A program made the translations under genes and the position numbers. The notes below the pieces were generated by a model. That model did no database searches. It had not been told where the DNA came from and saw only the letters and a list, made by a program, of their open reading frames with translations. Positions 53,549 through 60,162 of a stretch of DNA of 64,000 bases are shown one piece after another (position 1 is the first letter of the stretch; each line of letters opens with the position of its first letter). This DNA is from a virus. The stretch spans positions 18,186-82,185 of IMG/VR virus record IMGVR_UViG_3300025450_000020. The stretch is one strand, 5' to 3'.

Positions 53549-54449
53549 CATTGGCTTAACAATGGGACTCAAAGGCGGATTAGGCTTTGGTCGCCAAATC
53601 CTTATCTGGGGAAATAAGTCTGCTGGTAAATCTTCATTCTGCTTACAAATGATTGGTCAAGCTCAAAAAGAAGGCAAGACTTGTGCTTGGATTGATGCAG
53701 AAGCATCGTATGACCCAGCTTGGGCTGCCAGATTAGGCGTAGATTCAGAAAAGCTAATTTATTCACCCGCTAAATCTATCAATGACATGGTAGATGTTGC
53801 ACAGCAACTTATGGAGGCGGGAGTAGATATTATTGTTGTAGATTCTATCTCAGCATTACTTCCTGCCATTTACTTTGAGAAAGATAGTTCCGATCTAAAG
53901 AAATTGGAAGATACCAAGCAGATTGGTGCTGAAGCAAAGGATATGACACATGCAGTCAAAATGCTTAACTATGCAAACAAAAATACGCTACTCGTTCTTA
54001 TCTCTCAACAGAGAAACCAGTTTGGATCTATGCATGCAAGCCATATCCCAACAGGAGGAATGGCTGTTAAGTTTTTCTCCAGCACCGTTATCAAGCTCTG
54101 GGCATCAGAAGCTGATGCAAATGCTATTAAGTCTGGAATCCAAGTTGGTGACAAAATTATTGAACAAAAGGTGGGAAGGCCAGTCAACTGGATTATTGAC
54201 TACAACAAAACTGGACCAATGGGGTTATCGGGTCAGTATGACTTCTATTTTCAAGGCGATAAAGTTGGAGTTGATGCTGTCGGAGAAATCCTAGATACTG
54301 CAGAAATGATGGGTATTGTGCAAAAAGGCGGTGCTTGGTACACTGTTAATGAAGAAAGATTCCAGGGTCGTGCAAAGGCTGTAGAGTACCTTAGAGACAA
54401 CCCTAAAGTAGCGGATAAGATTAAGGAAGAGATATATGACAAGTCTTGA
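53451..54449 (+). CDS. recA: RecA-like recombinase
   Basis: 332 residues. The start at 53451 is supported by DPKTRARLQLATTVSVEK, which is typical of the helical N-terminus of phage RecA. Walker A GNKSAGKSS (54-62), WIDAEASYDPAW (~78-89), Walker B DIIVVDSISALLP (~125-137), and the L2-like region QQRNQFGSMHASHIPTGGMA. It should form filaments on ssDNA for strand exchange and recombination-dependent replication. It overlaps the previous gene by 98 bases and the next by 14. Confidence 0.85.
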   Translation: MITEEILAKLDPKTRARLQLATTVSVEKQKTPSIGLTMGLKGGLGFGRQILIWGNKSAGKSSFCLQMIGQAQKEGKTCAWIDAEASYDPAWAARLGVDSEKLIYSPAKSINDMVDVAQQLMEAGVDIIVVDSISALLPAIYFEKDSSDLKKLEDTKQIGAEAKDMTHAVKMLNYANKNTLLVLISQQRNQFGSMHASHIPTGGMAVKFFSSTVIKLWASEADANAIKSGIQVGDKIIEQKVGRPVNWIIDYNKTGPMGLSGQYDFYFQGDKVGVDAVGEILDTAEMMGIVQKGGAWYTVNEERFQGRAKAVEYLRDNPKVADKIKEEIYDKS

Positions 54450-54633
54450 AAATTTTCTTAAAGGCAATAAAAAAGTAGAGCCACCATTGCAATCAATGGA
54501 GCCAGCCAGCGGTTCTTTTGCATGCCAAAATAAAGAATGCAACGAAGTTGTTTATGAAGGTTATGTTGATAGAGCACACAATAAGTTGAAGTGGATTTGC
54601 AGTCAAGGACATGATTCAGCGGTAAGCATCTAA
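54436..54633 (+). CDS. Small zinc-finger protein
   Basis: 65 residues, GGAAGAG upstream and 14-base overlap with recA. ENFLKGNKKVEPPLQSMEPA precedes FACQNKECNEVVYEGYVDRA and WICSQGHDSAVSI, giving Cys-x4-Cys and Cys-x3-His, a plausible zinc site. It is a small companion of recA in the operon; function unknown. The stop overlaps the next start (TAATG). Confidence 0.55.
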   Translation: MTSLENFLKGNKKVEPPLQSMEPASGSFACQNKECNEVVYEGYVDRAHNKLKWICSQGHDSAVSI

Positions 54634-54941
54634 TGTCAGAGCGTGGAGAAATAAAACGTGACGGAGCTAAAGGACAGAAAAATTCTGGTCGTGGCGATTA
54701 CCAAAAGGGAGACGCTCAGTGGCATAATTTTGTGGTTGATTATAAAGAGTATGAGAAGTCAATCTCTATATCAAAAGCTATTTGGGCTAAAATTTGTACA
54801 GACACTTTTAAGGTGGATAGGAATAAGAGCCCAGTTCTCAAGCTCATACTTGGTGGAGAAGGCTCTAAAACTAGACTTGCAGTAATTGAATGGGCATTGT
54901 TAGAACAATTGATAGAGTGTTGGGAGACACATAATGATTGA
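54633..54941 (+). CDS. Hjc-like PD-(D/E)XK nuclease (Holliday junction resolvase candidate)
   Basis: 102 residues. QKNSGRGDYQKGDAQWHNFV followed by VDYKEYEKSISISKAIWAKI gives Asp27 and Asp36-x-Lys38, the D...(D/E)xK core. It continues with a helix, then PVLKLILG and RLAVIEWALLEQLIE, as in small phage Holliday-junction resolvases of the Hjc/VRR type. A recombination role is supported by its place beside recA. A RuvC-like resolvase is encoded 2.4 kb downstream. Assigned from motif pattern only. Confidence 0.55.
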   Translation: MSERGEIKRDGAKGQKNSGRGDYQKGDAQWHNFVVDYKEYEKSISISKAIWAKICTDTFKVDRNKSPVLKLILGGEGSKTRLAVIEWALLEQLIECWETHND

Positions 54942-55116
54942 AGATCAAGACTTAGACGAGTTTCAAATTTGGTTTAGTAATGGTGTAGAGCGTGGTTGGA
55001 TTACTCCACCATTTTGTGCTACTCATGATGGAATACCTTCAATTTCTGAAGAGGAAGAAGAAGAATGGGAAGCAGGCGGAGACCCATGTCAGTTTGTAGT
55101 TAGGATTCTTGAATGA
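54934..55116 (+). CDS. Small acidic protein, actinophage type
   Basis: 60 residues, 8-base overlap with the nuclease gene. Sequence FQIWFSNGVERGWITPPFCA, THDGIPSISEEEEEEWEAGG, PCQFVVRILE. The pattern W.S.PFC.THDG.P.....E.....EGGDPC matches a small conserved protein that I associate with actinobacteria and their phages. The acidic run and paired Cys suggest a metal or protein interaction; role unknown. Confidence 0.6.
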   Translation: MIEDQDLDEFQIWFSNGVERGWITPPFCATHDGIPSISEEEEEEWEAGGDPCQFVVRILE

Positions 55117-55439
55117 CAGAAAAACCAGTTATTGAATTAATCAGCGAACTAACAGAGTTCAATGATATGAAGACATATATGAGTGACCCAGACCTTGACT
55201 ATGCTCTTGACTTGATTATTAAGCTTATTGCTAAGCCTGATGTGCCTTCATCCAAAATTCCCGACCTTATTGTTAAAATGCAGGCTTTGTCTGCTAAGTT
55301 TGCAATGATGTCACGCTACTACACCACCTTTGAAAAAGGCGGGGAGAATTCTAAGAAGAAGAACGTATATTACACTGCTGAAGAAGCAATAGACAAGCTT
55401 GTTGCAGCATTGAAATATTCAATGAAAGGTAATTATTAG
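55113..55439 (+). CDS. Hypothetical helical protein
   Basis: 108 residues, ATGA overlap with the preceding gene. Helical sequence VIELISELTEFNDMKTYMSD, LDYALDLIIKLIAKPDVPSS, IPDLIVKMQALSAKFAMMSR, YTTFEKGGENSKKKNVYYTA. Similar small proteins occur in actinophage replication clusters. No catalytic motif. Function unknown. Confidence 0.55.
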   Translation: MTEKPVIELISELTEFNDMKTYMSDPDLDYALDLIIKLIAKPDVPSSKIPDLIVKMQALSAKFAMMSRYYTTFEKGGENSKKKNVYYTAEEAIDKLVAALKYSMKGNY

Positions 55440-55453
55440 AACACTTGAGTGTG

Positions 55454-55462
55454 TGATATAAT
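55454..55462 (+). promoter_or_regulatory. Leaderless extended -10 promoter for HNH gene
   Basis: TGATATAAT ends 6 bases before the ATG at 55469. No Shine-Dalgarno is present. Confidence 0.5.
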
Positions 55463-55468
55463 AAACAT

Positions 55469-56047
55469 ATGAAACCACACAACAAGCTTCCAGAACCAGA
55501 AATTGGTCAAATTTTTGAAGGTTGGACTGTTATAGAAATTGGTCAGTGGCAGTCAAAAACCCCTAACTCGTTCTATAAGTCAGAGCATTATTGTGGAAAT
55601 ACAAGAAAATTTACAGCATCTCAATTATGGTCTAAAAAATTTAAGCCTTGTAAAAAATGTGAAGCAAGGGTTGCATATAGAAAAAACCATAAAGATATAA
55701 TTTTAAACAATATTTATAGGCAATATAAATGGAGTGCCAAAAAAAGAGGTCATTCATTTAATTTATCTAAAGAGGAATTTAATAAAATTGTTTTTATGAA
55801 TTGTTCGTATTGCGGTGATGAGCCAAATCAGAAAAGAAGCATAACTGAAAAATTAAGAAGTGTTCACCATAAAGATGAATATATTTTAATTAATGGAATT
55901 GATAGAATTGATAATTCTATAGGTTATGAATTTAAAAATTGTACCCCATGTTGTTTTGTTTGTAATAAAGCTAAAAGCACCATGACTATAAAAGAATGGA
56001 ATGATATGGTTTTAAAATGGAGTAGAATGGCAAAGATAAATGGGTAG
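55469..56047 (+). CDS. HNH endonuclease (homing-type, with zinc finger)
   Basis: 192 residues. The N-terminal half has CGNTRKFTASQLWSKKFKPC followed by KKC, a zinc finger-like DNA-binding part. The C-terminal half has CSYCGDEPN, NGIDRIDNSIGYEFKNCTPC and CFVCNKAKSTMTIKEW, the Cys-framed HNH variant common in phage homing endonucleases. AT-richer and Lys/Asn/Ile-heavier than its neighbours. It has its own leaderless promoter and sits inside the recombination operon, consistent with a mobile insertion. Confidence 0.8.
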   Translation: MKPHNKLPEPEIGQIFEGWTVIEIGQWQSKTPNSFYKSEHYCGNTRKFTASQLWSKKFKPCKKCEARVAYRKNHKDIILNNIYRQYKWSAKKRGHSFNLSKEEFNKIVFMNCSYCGDEPNQKRSITEKLRSVHHKDEYILINGIDRIDNSIGYEFKNCTPCCFVCNKAKSTMTIKEWNDMVLKWSRMAKING

Positions 56048-56825
56048 AGAGCTAATAGCAAACCTAAAGTTTCAAAAGATGGTTGTGCCAGATGGTTTTG
56101 ATCCAATTAAATTTGCAGAAATGTATGAGGAGGCAGTATTAAGTGAAAAAAGACCAAATGAATTTACCCAAAAGAAAACTTTTGCTCCTAGTTCTGTTGG
56201 CTATGGTAACGGTAACTGTCCTAGATATTGGTTCATTGCTTTTACTGGTGCTGAGTTTGAAAATGAAACCGATGCTATGGGCGTCTCTAATATGGATAAT
56301 GGTACGTATGTCCATGATCGGATACAGAAAAACTTTGCTAAAACAGCAGTCTTCAAAGCAAATGAAGTTGAAATTACCCACGATGATCCGCCAATTAGAG
56401 GATTTGCAGACACAATTATAGAATGGAATGGCAAAGAAGTAATTGGTGAAGTAAAATCTGCCAAGCAAGAAATTTTTGATATCAGACAAGCAGAGATGCA
56501 AGGTCTTCCATATCATAAAGTTCAGCTTTTGCATTACATGAAAATCCGTGGGGCAGAGCAAGGTTTCTTTTTTTATGAGAATAAAAATGACAACAGTTTT
56601 CTTGTTATACCAATTAATATGGATGAAAAGAATACAGACTTGATTAATGGAGTTTGGGATTGGATGCGTAAAGTATATGCTGCCTATGAAGCTGGAACTT
56701 TGCCAGAAAGAACATTTACTAAATCGCAGTGGGCATGTAAGGGATGCCCTGTCAAGAAAGTTTGCTGGGCAGATAAAAAAGATTTAGGTGAAGTTTATAT
56801 AGAACCTTTGGTGCTTGAAAAATGA
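56040..56825 (+). CDS. Cas4/RecB-like PD-(D/E)XK exonuclease with Fe-S cluster
   Basis: 261 residues. Four cysteines place an Fe-S cluster: Cys60 (YGNGNCPRYW) and three near 233-242 (CKGCPVKKVCW). The nuclease core is RGFADTIIEW and GEVKSAKQ (Glu137-x-Lys139), followed by YHKVQLLHYM. This is the AddB/Cas4 layout. Phage Cas4-like proteins act as end-processing exonucleases in recombination; no Cas1 or Cas2 is present, so a CRISPR role is not supported. Its start overlaps the HNH stop. Confidence 0.75.
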   Translation: MGRELIANLKFQKMVVPDGFDPIKFAEMYEEAVLSEKRPNEFTQKKTFAPSSVGYGNGNCPRYWFIAFTGAEFENETDAMGVSNMDNGTYVHDRIQKNFAKTAVFKANEVEITHDDPPIRGFADTIIEWNGKEVIGEVKSAKQEIFDIRQAEMQGLPYHKVQLLHYMKIRGAEQGFFFYENKNDNSFLVIPINMDEKNTDLINGVWDWMRKVYAAYEAGTLPERTFTKSQWACKGCPVKKVCWADKKDLGEVYIEPLVLEK

Positions 56826-57109
56826 TATGTGCTTACGAAGAGTGCGGTAAAGATTTTACACCTAAAACACACAATCAAAAATATTGTTCTGATGAATGCT
56901 GTCGTACTGCAACTAATGCAAAATTAAAGCAAGCATATTATGACAAAAAAGCTAGGCTAGCGGGCAAGCAAAGAATTTGTAAATCAAAAGGCTGTAACGT
57001 AATCCTTAGTAGATATAATGAAACTAATATATGTGATAAGTGCGTAAGTGCTAAAAAAGAAGAAGAGCGAAAACAGCTTGTAGAAATGGTAAAACGTGTC
57101 TCTGGCTAA
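56822..57109 (+). CDS. Zinc-finger protein
   Basis: 95 residues, ATGA overlap. CAYEECGKDFTPKTHNQKYC, CSDECCR is a typical small DNA-binding finger of phage proteins (CxxxCG..F.....NQKYCS..C). A second cluster CKSKGCNVILSRYNETNICD plus KC follows, then a charged helix (KKEEERKQLVEMVKRV). Two zinc knuckles with a helical tail suggest DNA binding. It is followed by the RuvC-like gene with a 14-base overlap. Confidence 0.65.
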   Translation: MICAYEECGKDFTPKTHNQKYCSDECCRTATNAKLKQAYYDKKARLAGKQRICKSKGCNVILSRYNETNICDKCVSAKKEEERKQLVEMVKRVSG

Positions 57110-57653
57110 ATTAGTTCGTCCAACTGCACATAAAGTTTTGGGGATAGATGCCAGCACAAATAGCATCGCCTTTTGCTTAATGTCTGAAAAGAAACCTGTT
57201 AAATGGGGAGAAATCACATTTGAAGGTTCTGATGTCTATGAAAGAATACTTGACGCAAAACGTAAGATGAAAGCTTTTAAAAACGAACTTGACACTGATT
57301 TTGTTGTAATAGAAGCTGCCATTTCTGTAAGATCAGTTGCAACGGGAATGAAGATGGCATACGTATTCGGTGCTATAATGGGAGAGTTACTTAGTGATAA
57401 TGTTCAGGTTGTTGAAGTTCATCCCATAACCTGGCAATCTTACTTAGGCAACAAAAATTTTACAAAAGCTGAAAAGCAGGCGGTTAAAGATGAATTTCCA
57501 GGAAAGTCTGAAAACTGGTACAAGGCAAAAATCAGAGACATTAGAAAGTCTAGGACGATTGACTTTGCGAGAACATTGGGCGTTGACACTGAAAATGATA
57601 ATGTCGCTGATGCGGCGGGGATAGCATGGTATGCAGTTAATGAAGTTGTGTGA
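57096..57653 (+). CDS. RuvC-like Holliday junction resolvase
   Basis: 185 residues from a GTG start. RNase H fold with catalytic acids Asp18 (VLGIDASTNS), Glu near 73 (FVVIEAAIS) and an Asp pair near 168-172 (NDNVADAAGIAWYA). HPITWQSYLGN and the GKSENWYKAKIRDIRK helix match phage RuvC-like resolvases. It should cut four-way junctions and branched DNA before packaging. Encoded in the same operon as the Cas4-like and Hjc-like nucleases. Confidence 0.8.
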   Translation: MSLAKLVRPTAHKVLGIDASTNSIAFCLMSEKKPVKWGEITFEGSDVYERILDAKRKMKAFKNELDTDFVVIEAAISVRSVATGMKMAYVFGAIMGELLSDNVQVVEVHPITWQSYLGNKNFTKAEKQAVKDEFPGKSENWYKAKIRDIRKSRTIDFARTLGVDTENDNVADAAGIAWYAVNEVV

Positions 57654-57662
57654 GGAGGTATA

Positions 57663-57836
57663 ATGGCTAAAAGTACAAAACTTTGGGAGAGCAAAGAGTG
57701 GGTAATGAAAAGATATGTTACCGAAAAGAAAACTGTTCTTCAAATGGCTATGGAAGCTAAATGCTCTCATATGACAATTCAGCGGGCGTTAGAAAGATTT
57801 GATTTGATTAAGAAACCTAGAAAGTGGACTAAGTAG
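57663..57836 (+). CDS. Small helix-turn-helix protein
   Basis: 57 residues, behind a perfect GAGGAGGT. WESKEWVMKRYVTEKKTVLQ then MAMEAKCSHMTIQRALERFD ends in a basic KKPRKWTK. The helices around KTVLQMAMEAKCS and MTIQRALERF form a helix-turn-helix typical of small DNA-binding or transposase-like N-termini. The stop overlaps the GTG of the next gene (TAGTG). Possible regulator of the glycosylation genes (inferred). Confidence 0.6.
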   Translation: MAKSTKLWESKEWVMKRYVTEKKTVLQMAMEAKCSHMTIQRALERFDLIKKPRKWTK

Positions 57837-58489
57837 TGATACCAGTATTGATAATACCAGTATTAAATAGATATGATTTGTTGGATGAAAATCTAAATAC
57901 AATTGATTATCCAATAGAAGAAATTATAATTATAAATAATGGTAAGGAAGACTATGTTCCTAAGAGAGCAGATTTGAATGTAAGAGTTCTTAATCTCCCG
58001 TCCAATTTAGGAATGTCAGGTTCATGGAATTTAGGTATTAAGCTTTATCCATTTAAAGAATATTGGATGTATTCCTCCGCAGACACACATTGGATTCCAG
58101 GATCTCTTGAGCAACTTCATAATGCTAGTGATAAAGGCAAGCTTGTTATGACCACGGAAGGCTGGAGTGCATTTACAATTGGTGAAGATGTTGTAAGAAA
58201 TGTAGGATTATTTGATGAATACTATTACCCAATTTACTTTGAAGATAATGATTACTATGAAAGAATGATGCGTTCTTCAATTAAAGATGGATATGTCAAT
58301 GGTTCTATAGAAGTAAACGCACCCTTGGGACCTTCACAAACTATTAATAGCAACCCAGATCTTCTTAAAAGAAATCATGAAACATTTGTAAATAATGAGA
58401 TGTATTTTAATCTTAAAAAAGCAGAAAATTTTGTAGTAAATGGTGGATGGAATATTGATCGTAGACGGGCTCAAAATTGGCAGCTATAA
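57836..58489 (+). CDS. Glycosyltransferase, GT2-like
   Basis: 217 residues from a GTG overlapping the previous stop. GT-A start VLIIPVLNRYDLLDENLNTI, IIIINNGK, then SNLGMSGSWNLGI, the donor-site SADTHWIPGSLEQL and the acceptor-side GLFDEYYYPIYFEDNDYYER with an ED-x-D/Y. No membrane segment. It should transfer a sugar from a nucleotide donor; acceptor unknown (DNA base, virion protein or host envelope). Followed by a nucleotidyltransferase gene overlapping it by 13 bases, which could make the donor. Confidence 0.7.
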   Translation: MIPVLIIPVLNRYDLLDENLNTIDYPIEEIIIINNGKEDYVPKRADLNVRVLNLPSNLGMSGSWNLGIKLYPFKEYWMYSSADTHWIPGSLEQLHNASDKGKLVMTTEGWSAFTIGEDVVRNVGLFDEYYYPIYFEDNDYYERMMRSSIKDGYVNGSIEVNAPLGPSQTINSNPDLLKRNHETFVNNEMYFNLKKAENFVVNGGWNIDRRRAQNWQL

Positions 58490-59139
58490 TAGGATTACTA
58501 CCAGCTTCGGGTAGTGCTTCAAGACTTGGCGGGATTCCAAAGTTTTGTTTACCATTAACAGATAATCAAAACATGCTTCAATGGCATGTGGAGCAAATGT
58601 TAAAGGTATGCGATATTGTTAAAATATCTACAAGAAAAACATGGCTTCCAATTGTAAACCAAATGGACCTTCCACCCGAAGCTGTTGTTTATGAGATTGA
58701 GCCATCAACAATGTCTGATGCATTGTTAAAGATGATGGTAAACCCAGAATCTAAATATATAATTGGTATGCCTGATACCTATATGCCAGGATCAGATGGA
58801 GAATTCTATAGACAGTTAGCTGAATCAAAAGCAGATGTCACTTTGGCAGCTTTTGATTGTCACAAAGATTTAATGGGGCGGGTAGGTCAAATTAAGTTTA
58901 ATGAATTTGGTAATGTTATTGATGCTCTTGACAAGGATAAAGATTGTGAGTATCCTTATATGTGGGGAGCAATGTCAATACAAAATGTTTATATTGACGA
59001 AGAATTGCCAAATCCAGGTGTGCAGATAATGGACTGGGTTAATGAAGGAAAAGATGTAAAGGCGGTAGTCGCCAAAGGTAAGTACCTAGACATTGGTACT
59101 GTAAACGGTCTTAAAATGTTATATAGAGAGGAACTTTAG
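58477..59139 (+). CDS. Nucleotidyltransferase (nucleotide-sugar synthesis)
   Basis: 220 residues from a TTG. The signature LLPASGSASRLGGIPKFCLP is the variant GxGxRL...PK motif of NTP_transferase enzymes that couple NTP to sugar-1-phosphate. GMPDTYMPG (around residue 98) carries the metal-binding Asp, and IGTVNGLKML is the usual end. Shorter than glucose-1-phosphate thymidylyltransferase (~290). It probably makes the activated sugar for the overlapping glycosyltransferase (inferred). Confidence 0.7.
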   Translation: MAAIIGLLPASGSASRLGGIPKFCLPLTDNQNMLQWHVEQMLKVCDIVKISTRKTWLPIVNQMDLPPEAVVYEIEPSTMSDALLKMMVNPESKYIIGMPDTYMPGSDGEFYRQLAESKADVTLAAFDCHKDLMGRVGQIKFNEFGNVIDALDKDKDCEYPYMWGAMSIQNVYIDEELPNPGVQIMDWVNEGKDVKAVVAKGKYLDIGTVNGLKMLYREEL

Positions 59140-59453
59140 TGTCTAAAGTTTATGATGATTTATATCTTCATGCAGTAAATGCACCGTCTGGCTATAGAAT
59201 TTTAAATAAGTGTATGGACGTAGCAAGAATGCTTATTGATAAGAATATATCATACGGAGATTCTGCCATTTCTCCAAACAGAATCTTTGCACAATCAGAT
59301 AGTATTGAGCAGATCAAAGTTAGAATTGATGACAAGCTTAATAGAATTAAAAATAATCAGGGCTTTGCTGGCGATAATGATATTGATGATTTGATTGGTT
59401 ATTTAATCTTACTTAAAGTTGCCATTGACAAGAATGGGTATGAAGGAGTATAA
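59139..59453 (+). CDS. DUF1599-like protein (nucleotide modification associated)
   Basis: 104 residues from a GTG with GAGGAA, overlapping the previous stop. YGDSAISPNRIFAQSDSIEQ then IKVRIDDKLNRIKN and DDLIGYLILLKVAIDK fit the DUF1599/Nmad1-type domain, a helical family reported beside phage nucleotide-modification genes. With the two upstream sugar genes this supports a DNA- or nucleotide-modifying cluster, but the family's biochemical function is not settled. Confidence 0.6.
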   Translation: MSKVYDDLYLHAVNAPSGYRILNKCMDVARMLIDKNISYGDSAISPNRIFAQSDSIEQIKVRIDDKLNRIKNNQGFAGDNDIDDLIGYLILLKVAIDKNGYEGV

Positions 59454-59459
59454 TTAAGT

Positions 59460-59642
59460 ATGCCAAAATATGACTACACTTGTATTGAGTGTGATAGAAC
59501 AGAGGAAATAACTAGATCATTTTCTGATCCAGAAGTAATCCCGCCATGTCCAAGCTGTGGTTATAATATGACAAGAGTTTATACCCCTGCGGGGATTCAG
59601 TTCAAAGGATCAGGTTTCTATAAAACCGATAATGGCAGATAA
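59460..59642 (+). CDS. FmdB-like zinc ribbon protein
   Basis: 60 residues. PKYDYTCIECDRTEEITRSF, then PPCPSCGYNMTRVYTPAGIQ and FKGSGFYKTDNGR: an exact FmdB-type pattern with Cys-x2-Cys twice and a GSGFYKTD end. Such proteins are small regulatory or structural zinc ribbons of unknown specific role, frequent in actinophages. It overlaps the terminase small subunit by 11 bases and may be translated with it. Confidence 0.75.
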   Translation: MPKYDYTCIECDRTEEITRSFSDPEVIPPCPSCGYNMTRVYTPAGIQFKGSGFYKTDNGR

Positions 59643-60162
59643 CGAGTTAGAAGTAGCTGGCAAATTTGACCAGATGAATAAAGTTGTTGAGGAGTTGCTA
59701 AAAGGTAGCACTCCTGCTTCAATTGCACGTACACTTGATTTGACTCGTGTTCAAGTTGATAGTCATATTCAAACTTGGAAAGAACTTGTTCAAGATAACA
59801 GTGCTATCAAAGCCCGTGCTAGAGAAGCTTTGGCGGGAGCAGATGAGCATTACAATATGCTTATTAAAGAAGCATGGCGTACAGTAGAGCAAGCAGATAT
59901 GCAAGATGCATTAAATGTAAAAGCCCAATCTCTTAAACTTATTGCTGATATTGAAGCTAAAAGAATTGATATGTTAAACAAGGCGGGAGTCTTGGAGAAC
60001 AATGATATGGCTGATCAAATTCTAGAATCAGAAAGAAAGCAAGAAGTCCTTATCAGTATTCTTAGAGATGTAACTTCATCTTGTGAACATTGCAAGTGGG
60101 AAGTATCAAGAAGATTGTCAGAAGTCACTGGGCAAGTAGAGGCAGTTGTAATAAGTGACTGA
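59632..60162 (+). CDS. terS: Terminase small subunit
   Basis: 176 residues. N-terminal helix-turn-helix LLKGSTPASIARTLDLTRVQ followed by VDSHIQTWKELV binds the packaging site. A long central helical region (EHYNMLIKEAWRTVEQADMQ, NVKAQSLKLIADIEAKRIDM) would form the oligomer ring. The C-terminus has CEHCKW, a CxxC pair that is unusual for this protein. It lies directly upstream of the large subunit with an 8-base overlap. Confidence 0.75.
   Translation: MADNELEVAGKFDQMNKVVEELLKGSTPASIARTLDLTRVQVDSHIQTWKELVQDNSAIKARAREALAGADEHYNMLIKEAWRTVEQADMQDALNVKAQSLKLIADIEAKRIDMLNKAGVLENNDMADQILESERKQEVLISILRDVTSSCEHCKWEVSRRLSEVTGQVEAVVISD

Noticed and set aside
56040-56825. CRISPR-Cas adaptation gene (Cas4)
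   Set aside because: No Cas1, Cas2 or repeat-spacer array is present. Phage Cas4-like nucleases normally belong to recombination operons, which fits the neighbours.
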